A DNA stretch of 64,000 nt from CAVVEQ01 sp963806635 (GTDB lineage Bacteria; Chloroflexota; Anaerolineae; Anaerolineales; Anaerolineaceae). The notes beneath the pieces are model-generated. The model saw nothing but the letters and a program-made list of their open reading frames with translations, made no database searches and was not told the DNA's origin. The DNA is taken from contig CAWDZA010000023.1 of assembly GCA_963806635.1 (NCBI GenBank), positions 62,001 through 126,000 of the forward strand, read 5' to 3'. Shown here in pieces: positions 16,941-25,900 of the stretch; position 1 is the stretch's first letter, and each line of letters begins with the position of its first letter. The position numbers and the translations under genes are program-made.

Positions 16941-17948
16941 ATGCGAAAGATCAATTTTAGCGGCTTGAAAAAATACACGATCATGTTCATCCTTCTTGGA
17001 TTGATGGTGGTATTCTCATTGACCAGTCCATATTTCTTTACCCTCCGAAATCTAACCAATATCATCACCCAGAATACATACTTCATCATCGCAGCGATCG
17101 GGCTTTCCTTCGTGATGATCGGGGGCGGGATCGACCTTTCCGTGGGTTGGCAGATGTCTCTGGTGGGGATCGTCACTGCCATCCTGATGGTGCAGTACCA
17201 TACGCCTGCCTGGCTGGCAGTTCTAGTTGGGTTACTTCTGGGTACAACCCTTGGCCTTTTCAATGGGGTGATCGTTACCAATGTGCATGTTTTTCCCCTG
17301 ATCGTGACCATCGCGACCAGCACGGTTTTCCAGGGCATCTCCTACATCATTTCCCAGTCGCAGACTTTTCGGAGCTACCCGGTAGAGTTCCTATTTATCG
17401 CCAAGGGAAAAGTACTCGGAGTGCCTTTTGATGTCATCCTCACGGTGATCGTGGTTCTGTTTGCCACATTTGTCTATACCAAGACCAAGTACGGCTGGAA
17501 CGTGATGGCGCTGGGGGGCAACGAGGAAGCTTCGCGCCTGGCGGGGATAAAGACCCGGGCGATGAAAACTTCAGTGTATGCCCTGTGCGGGTTTTTCGTT
17601 GCGGTGGCTACCATGGTGATGATTTCCAAAGCAAATACCACCAGCTCCGCGTTTGGACCGGGGATCGAGTTCACCATCCTGACCGCGGCCATCATTGGCG
17701 GGATCAGCTTCATGGGCGGGGAAGGGAATATGCTCGCCCTGGTGGTGGGGGTTTTCGTCCTGGCGGTGCTGGGGAACGGAATGCAGCTGGCAGGCTGGAG
17801 CACGTACGCGCAGTACATCGTGCGCGGCATTATCCTGCTGGGGGCGGTGGCATTTGACGAATATCAGAAGAACCGCAAGAGCAAAAAGAAGATCAAGCCG
17901 CCTGTGGAGGAGCCTTCCCGGGGATCCAAAAGTGGGTGGCGGGGCTGA
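16941..17948 (+). CDS. Sugar ABC transporter permease (RbsC-like)
   Basis: 335-residue CUT2 permease with motif GGGIDLSVGWQM, GGNEEASRLAGI and IIGGISFMGGEGN. GAGGAAACC precedes the ATG, 12 nt after the ATPase stop. The C-terminal 30 residues are highly basic and cytoplasmic. It completes the second sugar operon; the dehydrogenase gene follows after 41 nt and is probably co-transcribed. Confidence 0.92.
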   Translation: MRKINFSGLKKYTIMFILLGLMVVFSLTSPYFFTLRNLTNIITQNTYFIIAAIGLSFVMIGGGIDLSVGWQMSLVGIVTAILMVQYHTPAWLAVLVGLLLGTTLGLFNGVIVTNVHVFPLIVTIATSTVFQGISYIISQSQTFRSYPVEFLFIAKGKVLGVPFDVILTVIVVLFATFVYTKTKYGWNVMALGGNEEASRLAGIKTRAMKTSVYALCGFFVAVATMVMISKANTTSSAFGPGIEFTILTAAIIGGISFMGGEGNMLALVVGVFVLAVLGNGMQLAGWSTYAQYIVRGIILLGAVAFDEYQKNRKSKKKIKPPVEEPSRGSKSGWRG

Positions 17949-17989
17949 GTCCCGCGGCAGCAGAATGATTTTCCAAGGCGGATGAAAAA

Positions 17990-18973
17990 TTGACCTTGAA
18001 GACCGGAATTATCAACAAACCCAAAGTATTTGTCACTCGAAAATTACCTGAAGTTGTGCGGGTAGAATTGATCCGTCATGTTGATGCGGAGATCTGGGAT
18101 TTTGAAACACCCCCTCCTTATGAAGTGATCCTTGAGAAGGTACGCGGGAAAGACGGGTTGCTGTGTTTATTGACCGATCGAATCGATGCGAAGGTAATTA
18201 ATGCCGGAACTCAGTTGAAAGTAATTTCCCAAATAGCCGTAGGTTTCGACAATATTGATATTAATGAAGCAACTGCCCGTGGTATTCGCGTGGGGAATAC
18301 GCCCGGTGTATTGACCGATGCAACGGCCGATCTTACTTTTGCGCTGCTGCTGGCTGCAGCCAGGCGAATTGGGGAGGGCATGGATTATGTTCGCCAGGGG
18401 AAATGGAAGACCTGGGGATTGACTCTGCTATTGGGGCAGGAGGTCTATGGGAAGACCCTGGGACTGGTCGGTCTGGGAAGAATCGGACAGGCCGTGGCGA
18501 AAAGAGCCCGGGGATTCGATATGAAAATCCTGTACACTGATCGAACCAGGATCATGGAAGCCGAAGACGAATTGGGGGTTGAATATCGCTCACTGAAGGA
18601 ATTACTGCAGGAATCCGATTATGTCAGTCTTCACGTGAGTTTGAATGATGAAACCCGCGGCTTGATGGGACCGAAGGAGTTTGCCCTTATGAAACCATCG
18701 GCTGTTTTGATCAACACAGCCAGGGGACTGATCGTGGATCAACAGGCATTGTATGATGCATTAAAAGATGGCAGAATCGCTTATGCCGCCCTGGATGTGA
18801 CTGACCCTGAACCACTCCCGCCCGACGACAAATTGCTTTCCCTCCCCAATATCATCATCCTGCCCCACATTGCCAGTGCCACCGGCGCGGCGCGTACAAA
18901 AATGTGCATGATGGCAGTCCAGAATCTGGTGGCAGGGTTGAAGGGCGAGAACTTGCCCTATCCGGTTAATTAA
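17990..18973 (+). CDS. D-2-hydroxyacid dehydrogenase (glyoxylate/hydroxypyruvate reductase-like)
   Basis: 327 residues. NAD(P)-binding motif GLVGLGRIGQAVA near residues 158-170; catalytic Arg in NTARGLIVD, Glu in TDPEPLPPDD, and His in ILPHIASAT. This matches the glyoxylate reductase / glycerate dehydrogenase branch, which interconverts 2-ketoacids and D-2-hydroxyacids. TTG at 17990 is the only suitable start, with another TTG 6 nt later. Its place behind the sugar importer suggests a step in catabolism of the imported compound, such as a sugar acid; this is inference. Confidence 0.87.
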   Translation: MTLKTGIINKPKVFVTRKLPEVVRVELIRHVDAEIWDFETPPPYEVILEKVRGKDGLLCLLTDRIDAKVINAGTQLKVISQIAVGFDNIDINEATARGIRVGNTPGVLTDATADLTFALLLAAARRIGEGMDYVRQGKWKTWGLTLLLGQEVYGKTLGLVGLGRIGQAVAKRARGFDMKILYTDRTRIMEAEDELGVEYRSLKELLQESDYVSLHVSLNDETRGLMGPKEFALMKPSAVLINTARGLIVDQQALYDALKDGRIAYAALDVTDPEPLPPDDKLLSLPNIIILPHIASATGAARTKMCMMAVQNLVAGLKGENLPYPVN

Positions 18974-19027
18974 GCAATCGGATAAAGTTGGAAATCCTTA
19001 AGAAAATTCTTCCCAGCCATACTCAGG

Positions 19028-19058
19028 ATAAGAGCCTGACTATTGGGAAGGCTCTTAT
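19028..19058 (+). terminator. Hairpin after the hydroxyacid dehydrogenase gene
   Basis: Perfect 9-bp stem ATAAGAGCC / GGCTCTTAT with a 13-nt loop, 55 nt after the stop. The U-run is absent, so termination is uncertain. Confidence 0.45.
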
Positions 19059-19108
19059 AATAAGCACTTGAAAATCCGCTCAACCATCCATTGACCAAGG
19101 GAAACCGA

Positions 19109-20341
19109 TTGTCCATCACCGCCCGCATCCAAAAAATGCCCCGTGAGCTCAAGCTGTTCGCGACTGCCTCCTTCACCATGGGCATTGCCTACAGCATGTA
19201 CGACTCTACTTTTAATAACTTCATCAACGATAAATTTGTTATAAGCGGCTTCCAACGCTCGCTGCTGGAAATACCCCGCGAGCTGCCCGGGCTGCTGTGC
19301 GTTTTTGTCACCGCGCTTCTGTGGTTCCTCAGCAGCCGCCGCCTTGGGACGTTCGCACTCATCCTGGGGGCGATCGGGGCACTGCTGGTAGGATTTGCTT
19401 CTTCAACATTCGGACTCATGATGGTATGGCTGTTCGTTTACAGCATGGGGCAGCATCTCTTTCTGCCGCTCACGCAATCCATCGGCATGGAGATGGCCCA
19501 CGAGGGGCAGACCGGGCGGCGGCTGGGACAGCTCAACTCGATCCGTAACTTCGCCACCATCCTGGGAGCGTTCGTTATCTTCCTGGGGTTCCGCTACCTG
19601 AATTTTCAATTCCAGTATTCTTTCGTGCTGACCGCGGTGGGGCTGGTGTTGGCGGGTGTGGTCATGTTCCAGATGAAACCCGATCAGCCGAAAAAACCAA
19701 AACAGTTTCTCAAGCTGCACCGGGAGTACCGCCTCTTTTATATCCTGAATATGCTCTCCGGCTCGCGCAAACAGATCTTCATCACCTTCGCCCCCTGGGT
19801 GATCGTGACAATCTTTCTGCAGCCCACTCAAACGATCGCCACACTGATGGTCATCGGTGGGGTGATCGGTGTGCTTTTCCAGCCCGTACTCGGCCGCGCC
19901 ATCGACCGCTACGGCGAGAAGCTGGTGATGCAGATCGAGGCGGTGCTGCTGGTGGTGGTCTGCCTGGGCTATGGCTTCTCCAAGTTCCTGTTTCCGCCGA
20001 ACACCGCCTTCCTGATGGTGTGCGCTTTCTACCTGTTGGATCAGATGCTGATGTCGGTCAATATGGCCCGGTCGATGTATATCAAGAAGATCGCCAAAAA
20101 GGACGAGGACGTGCAGGCTTCGCTCACCGCCGGGGTGACCATCGACCACGTCTTCTCGCTCACCATCGCGCTGATCGGCGGGGTGATCTGGAGTATGTAC
20201 GGCTTTCAGTATGTGTTTCTGCTGGGGATCCTGATCGCCATCCTGGAATTCATCGCAGCCAGTTTTGTGCGCGTGCCTCCCAGCGGTCTCCGCGCCGCGG
20301 ACGAGGTTCCCGTGCCGATCGCGGCGGGGGATGAAGTCTAA
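19109..20341 (+). CDS. Major facilitator superfamily transporter
   Basis: About 410 residues with 10-12 hydrophobic segments spread over the full length. An MFS loop pattern is seen (GRAIDRYGEKL near the middle). TTG at 19109 is chosen as start because AAGGGA lies 6 nt before it; TTG at 19091 has no ribosome site and ATG at 19136 would also be possible. No substrate-specific motif is recognised. The next transporter gene follows in the same reading frame after a single TAA. Codon use is more GC-rich than in the operons upstream. Confidence 0.8.
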   Translation: MSITARIQKMPRELKLFATASFTMGIAYSMYDSTFNNFINDKFVISGFQRSLLEIPRELPGLLCVFVTALLWFLSSRRLGTFALILGAIGALLVGFASSTFGLMMVWLFVYSMGQHLFLPLTQSIGMEMAHEGQTGRRLGQLNSIRNFATILGAFVIFLGFRYLNFQFQYSFVLTAVGLVLAGVVMFQMKPDQPKKPKQFLKLHREYRLFYILNMLSGSRKQIFITFAPWVIVTIFLQPTQTIATLMVIGGVIGVLFQPVLGRAIDRYGEKLVMQIEAVLLVVVCLGYGFSKFLFPPNTAFLMVCAFYLLDQMLMSVNMARSMYIKKIAKKDEDVQASLTAGVTIDHVFSLTIALIGGVIWSMYGFQYVFLLGILIAILEFIAASFVRVPPSGLRAADEVPVPIAAGDEV

Positions 20342-20431
20342 AGTATCAAGGAATTCACCATCAACCAACCCAGACAGAAAATCCTCGGGGCAAACGGACT
20401 GATCGTCTTCATCGCGCTGCTCAGCGCGTTT

Positions 20432-21562
20432 GTGCCGCTTTCCACCGACCTGTATCTGCCAGCGCTGCCCGGCATGAGCGCGCACTTCAATGCAACTCCC
20501 GACCGGATCAACCTGACCCTGACAGCTTTTATGATCTTCTACGCGCTCGGGACGCTGGTCTGGGGACCTTTGAGCGATCATTTCGGGCGTAAGCCGATTT
20601 TGATCGCCGGTCTGACGATCTATGTGATTTCCAGCACATTGTGCGCCTTGACCCCGAACGTGGATGGATTGATCCTGAGCCGCATTTTTCAGGCGCTGGG
20701 CGGCAGCGCCGCCGGGGTGGTGGCCACCGCCATCGTGAAGGATGTGTATAGCGGGAAAAAGCGCGGATCGGTGCTGGCCATCGTTCAATCCATGGTGCTG
20801 ATCTCCCCGGCTATTGCGCCGGTGATCGGCGCGCTATTGTTGAGGTTCATTTCGTGGCGGGGTGTGTTCTGGTCGCTGACCGGGATCGGGGTGGTGGCAC
20901 TGGCAGGCAGCCTGCTGTTCCAGGAGACCATCGCCGAGCGGACAAACGAGATGCTGCTGCCCAGCCTGGGGCGCCTGGGGAAGGTGCTGCAAAACCGCGG
21001 ATTCACCCTGCTGCTGCTGCTTTTTTCGCTGGGGGCGATGTCAACCTTCGCCTATATTGGATCATCCACCTATATTTATCAGAACGACTTTCATTTATCC
21101 GGGCAGCAATACAGCTTCTATTTTTCGTTCAACGCGCTGGGCATGATCGCCGGTCCGATGATCTTCCTGTGGTTTTCGCAGCGCGTGCATACCGAGAGGA
21201 TCATTTTGGGCTGTTTTGTTTCAACCCTCATCGGTGGACTGCTGGTTTGTTTGTGGGGGAGCAGTGCGCCGTGGGTGTTCGCGCTGTGCATCCTGCCGGC
21301 TTCGATCGCGGGGAGCTGCATCCGCCCGGGTTCGGCGAATATGATGCTGGAGCAGCAGAAGGGGGATACGGGTTCGGTTTCATCCCTAATGGGCTGTACC
21401 GGTTTGCTGATGGGCGCTTTAGGTCTTCAGTTGATCTCGATGCCGTGGAGCAGCACGATCATCGCGCTGGGGGTGATGACCTTTTCGACAGCCGCCATCG
21501 GTCTCATTGCCTGGCCGTTCGTGATCCGCAGGGCTGTCCGATTGCCCGGCCCAAACGCGTAG
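20432..21562 (+). CDS. MFS transporter of the Bcr/CflA drug-efflux family
   Basis: At least 376 residues. PLSTDLYLPALP and GPLSDHFGRKP (loop 2-3 motif) are typical of Bcr/CflA proton-driven exporters (bicyclomycin, chloramphenicol and similar). The GTG at 20432 is the first standard start codon, but it cuts away most of transmembrane segment 1; the frame continues upstream (GLIVFIALLSAF...) to the TAA of the preceding gene without ATG, GTG or TTG. AAGGA at 20348 followed after 7 nt by ATC at 20360 could mark a non-standard start or a base error. Substrate unknown. Confidence 0.82.
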   Translation: MPLSTDLYLPALPGMSAHFNATPDRINLTLTAFMIFYALGTLVWGPLSDHFGRKPILIAGLTIYVISSTLCALTPNVDGLILSRIFQALGGSAAGVVATAIVKDVYSGKKRGSVLAIVQSMVLISPAIAPVIGALLLRFISWRGVFWSLTGIGVVALAGSLLFQETIAERTNEMLLPSLGRLGKVLQNRGFTLLLLLFSLGAMSTFAYIGSSTYIYQNDFHLSGQQYSFYFSFNALGMIAGPMIFLWFSQRVHTERIILGCFVSTLIGGLLVCLWGSSAPWVFALCILPASIAGSCIRPGSANMMLEQQKGDTGSVSSLMGCTGLLMGALGLQLISMPWSSTIIALGVMTFSTAAIGLIAWPFVIRRAVRLPGPNA

Positions 21563-21645
21563 TACCCGCAGAAATCCGACGCGGTCAATCAGAAAATCGC
21601 ATTGCGCATAGCCATTTCATTGCTAATTCGAATAATCATACAGGC

Positions 21646-21651
21646 TATAAT
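21646..21651 (+). promoter_or_regulatory. Candidate -10 box (TATAAT) before the PfkB kinase gene
   Basis: Perfect TATAAT 39 nt before the kinase ATG. A weak -35 (TTGCTA at 21620) stands at the long spacing of 20 nt, so the call rests mainly on the -10 box. Confidence 0.35.
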
Positions 21652-21689
21652 TTATCAGGCAGCCTTTGAAAGGCGAGTGGGGTGGGGTA

Positions 21690-22917
21690 ATGTTCGATGC
21701 GGTAATTGCTGGTCATATTTGCCTGGATATTCACCCGGACCTTTCGGGGGAAAACCGTGAATCCTTCGACAGGATCTTCCTGCCCGGCCGTTTGATCGAG
21801 GCCGGACCGGCCGCGTTTTCCGCCGGCGGGGCGGTATCCAACACCGGTTTGGCGCTGAACAAACTGGGGGTCTCCGCCCACCTGGTGGGGAAGGTGGGGG
21901 ACGACCTTTTCGGGCATGCTCTGCGCCAGATCCTGGCTTCACACGGCGGCTCTCTCGCTGACGGTTTGGTCACAGATCCTACCCGGGGCAGCTCCTATTC
22001 GATCATTGTTGATTACCCCGGCGTGGACCGTATCTTTCTGCACCATCCCGGGGCGAACGAATCCTTCCAAACAACTGACGTGCCGTTTGAATTGCTGGAA
22101 AATGCCCGCCTCTTTCATTTCGGGTATCCCCCGGTGATGCGCTCCACCTTCGAAAATAACGGGAGGGAGCTTGAAGAGATCTTCCGGCAGGCCAAACGAA
22201 CGGGGGTGACCACTTCGCTGGATATGGCATTTCCTGACCCGGCTTCCCAGGCCGGGCAGGCGGATTGGGGAGAAAATATTAAGAAAAGTGCTGCCGCACG
22301 TGGATATCTTCCTGCCCAGCGTGGAGGAGATTCTTTTTATGCTTCATCGCGGAATATACGAGGATCTATCCCGGCAGGCCGGGTCTGCGGATATCCTGCC
22401 CCTCCTCAGCGCGAAGTTATTATCGGATTTGGGCCGGGAATTGATCTCCATGGGGGCAGGCATTGTCGGATTAAAGATGGGATATCGCGGCATGTATATC
22501 CTCTCTTCAAAGCGGGTGCTGGAAAAAACATTCGGCCGGGGGCAGCCCTCCAAACCCGGCGAATGGGCTTCAAAAGAATTATGGGCTCCTTGCTATAAAG
22601 TTGAAGTGGCCGGGACCACCGGATCGGGAGACGCCACCATTGCCGGTTTTCTGGCGGCGCTTCTGCGCGATAAAACGATTGAGGAAGCGCTCACATTCGC
22701 GGTCGCGGTGGGCGCGTGCAATGTGGAAGCACCGGATGCGTTCAGCGGTATTCGCACCTGGGAGGAGACGATTCAGCGGATCAATGGCGGCTGGGAACGT
22801 TTACCCCTGGAAATAAAGGACGCCGGTTGGCGCTTTGATTCGGAAAAACAAGTTTGGTATGGGCAAGCGATGGAAAACGAAGCGGGAATAAGAATAACTT
22901 CTGATTTGTATAAATAA
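21690..22917 (+). CDS. PfkB-family carbohydrate kinase, frameshifted
   Basis: About 408 residues after joining two frames. The N-terminal part begins MFDAVIAGHICLD and includes the sugar-site motif GGAVSNTGLALNKLG and KVGDD; the C-terminal part includes GTTGSGDATIAGF with the catalytic Asp. The frames join at AAAA 22284-22287, where one extra A breaks the gene; removing it gives NIKKVLPHVDIFLPSVEE across the join. ATG at 21690 is preferred to TTG at 21666 because PfkB proteins usually start just before the first beta strand. It phosphorylates a sugar or nucleoside; which one is not clear. It may act on products of the neighbouring importers. Confidence 0.82.
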
Positions 22918-22929
22918 TCGGAAGTTATT
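22893..22929 (+). terminator. Hairpin at the end of the kinase gene
   Basis: 14-bp stem (one G-U pair) AATAACTTCTGATT / AATCGGAAGTTATT with a 9-nt loop; it overlaps the kinase stop codon. It lies between convergent genes and may act on both strands. Confidence 0.5.
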
Positions 22930-22990
22930 ATTGGACAATTGGACATACTATTACATATATTAATCATTCTGAGTAATATTGCTTCATTGA

Positions 22991-25900
22991 CTAAATAGCG
23001 CAGCCTATGATAATCCCCATCATTACCTCAACCTCGTGATCGTGCCCATCATCCCTTAAATGAATGGCGTTATCGTTTTGTATCTCCCCATCCAGTCTTA
23101 CAGCCTTAATCCCCTGGGAAACATGTTTCGGATTGCTTACCTTTACCTGATAATTCGTTTTTCCAAATTTATAGCTAATTTCAAACCCGTCCCAGGAAGG
23201 TGGAATCACCGGGTCAATATGCAGAATGTTGCCAACCTTCTTGAACCCAAGCAGGTTTGTCAGACCCAGCTGGTACATCCAGGCGGCCGATCCGGTATAC
23301 CAGCTCCATCCACCCCGGCGCGTGTAAGGCGGCCTGCTGTAGATATCCGCGCACATCACGTAGGGCTCGACCCGGTATTCGTCCACCTTCTCCGTTGAAT
23401 CCGATAAGAAGATCGGGTTGAGCAGATCGAAGAGCTCGCCTGCCTGCTTCCCGTCGCCAAGCTGGGCGAAAGCCCGGGCGGTCCAGGTGGCCGCATGGGT
23501 ATACTGCCCGCCGTTCTCCCGTGTGCCCGGCAGGTAGCCCTTGATATACCCCGGGTCCTTCTCGGTTAGGTCAAATGGCGGCGTGAAAAGAAGCGATAGC
23601 CTGTCCTCGCGGGAAACGAGCCGTTCCAGTGCCGAGCGCATTGCCTTGCGGCTGCGTTTGGGGTCCCCCGCCCCACTGATCACGGACCAGGACTGGGCGA
23701 TGGCATCGATCTGGCATTCCTCTTCCTTATGCGAACCCAGCGGGGTGCCATCATCAAAGTAAGCCCGCCTGTACCAGGCTCCGTCCCAGGCGTAGCGCTC
23801 AATGGAAGCGGCATATTCCTGTGCCTGGGCGCGGTAGCCCTTCGCTTTTTCGGTCTCCCCGCGAAGGTCGCAAACTCCCGCAAAGCGATTCAGAACATCG
23901 CACAAAAACCAGCCCAGCCAGACGCTCTCCCCCTTCCCCCCCGCCCCAACCCGGTTCAACCCGTCGTTCCAGTCGCCGGAACCGATCAGGGGCAGCCCGT
24001 GCGTTCCCCTGGTGGCACCCTTTTGGATCGCCCGGTGGCAGTGTTCGATCAGCGGATAGGCTTTCCTGGTCTGCGGGTATGCATTGTAGCGTTCGACCTC
24101 TTCCACCTTAAGGGTTGGAGCTTCCAGGAAAGGTATTTTTTCATCCAGGATGCTCACATCGCCGGTGGATTCGATGTATAGCGAAGTCACGTACGGGAGC
24201 CACAGCAGGTCGTCCGAAACGCGGGTCCGCACCCCACGGCCGAAAGGCGGGTGCCACCAGTGCAGCACATCTCCCTCTGTGAACTGGCGCTGCGCGGCGT
24301 TGAGGATCTGCCCGCGGGCAATGGTCGGATCGATCGGGAGCAGAGCCAGCACGTCCTGGAGCTGGTCCCGGAAGCCAAAGGCTCCCCCCGGCTGATAGAA
24401 TGCCGTCCGCCCCCAGATGCGGCAGGAGAGGGTCTGGTAGAGCAGCCAGCGGTTGAGGATCAAATCCATGGCTGGCTCCGGGGTATGCACCTGCACCTTT
24501 CCGAGCAGGTTATCCCAGAAGATCCCGGTTCGCTTCAGGGCGATTCCAACGAAGGCAGGGTCGTGATATTTTTTGGCCAGTTCGAGTGCGTGTTCCTTAT
24601 TGAGCCCCTGCCCCAGCACAAAGTAGATCTCATCCGTAGCGCCAGGGAGCAGATCAATGTGCAGCTGCAGGACAGCGCAGGGATCCTCCCCGGGGGTAAG
24701 GCGGGTTTCCAACCCGAGCCGGTGCAGTGCAATGGGAGAAGCAGGCGTGCCCCCCCTTCCCAGGAATTCGGTTCGATCGGCTGTGAATCCATGAATGGTT
24801 TTACTGCCGATCAGGAAAGCGGTGCGTTCCCCAAAGTCGGTATTGGAGGGATTGGTTGCCAGAAGACAGGCTTCCGCGGCATCGTACTCAGGGATGATAA
24901 AAGGCATTGAGGCTGCATGGTCGGTACCCAACGCCCATTCGATATACTGGGTGGCTGTGATCCGCCGGTTTTGATTCCAGGTGTTTTCCACCTGCAGGTG
25001 GATGATCTTGACCGGATCCTCCGGGCTGGCGAAGATGGTCAAGCGCTGGCGAAGCCCATGGGAATTATGGTCGAAGGTGGTGTAACCCGCTCCGTGGGTC
25101 ACCCGGTAGGGTTGGTCTCCACTCACCGGCAGAGGCGTGGGCGTCCAGAACTCGCCGGTTTCTTCATCCCGCAGGTAGAGCGCCTCCCCCGATGGGTCGC
25201 TGACCGGATCGTTGGACCAGGGCGTGAGGCGGTTTTCGGCGCTGTTGGCTGCCCAGGTGCACTGGCTTCCCGTTTCGCTGACCATGAACCCAAAATTGGG
25301 GTAGCCGATGATATTGACCCAGGGTGCGGGTGTGGTCCTGCCCGGCGGCAGCTCGATGATATATTCCCGCCCATCGCTGCTGAAACCGCCGTAGCCATTA
25401 AAGAACTGCAAAGGTTCGATCGCGGGAAGCGGGTTTCCAGCAAGAGGAGTTATGGGGCTCTCGGTGGATCTGCTGGGAATAAATTCCGGCAAATGGTGAA
25501 CCTGGATGGGAAACTCCGGCATTTGGTCAGCAAGGGATCCATGCTTCCCGGCGAAAACGTAGCGCGCGGAGGTTTGCAGCAGGATACGCTCATCGGGGTT
25601 GATCTGGTCAACAGCAAGGATAAAGATGCCGCCCCGCTGATTTAAAAACTGCTCGCAATCCAGGCGTCCGATCATACGAAAGATCAACCCGTTCAATTCG
25701 CCGCCATAATCGGAATGCTGGTAATTGAGGATGACCACGTCCGCCATAAAATGGCGGCTGCGCAGGTATTCATATACCTGTAACACCTCACGGATCAGGT
25801 CAACCTGTTTTGGGTCTTCAATCTCCACAAGCAGGATGGGGTAATCTCCGGAGATCCCAAACCGCCACAATCCAGACTGGCTGAGCCGGTTGGCGGCGAT

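Noticed and set aside
19403..20788. 461-codon frame on the minus strand
   Set aside because: It lies antisense to the two MFS genes, which have clear membrane patterns; its product is rich in His, Gln, Asp and Gly, as expected from the complement of GC-rich membrane-protein codons.
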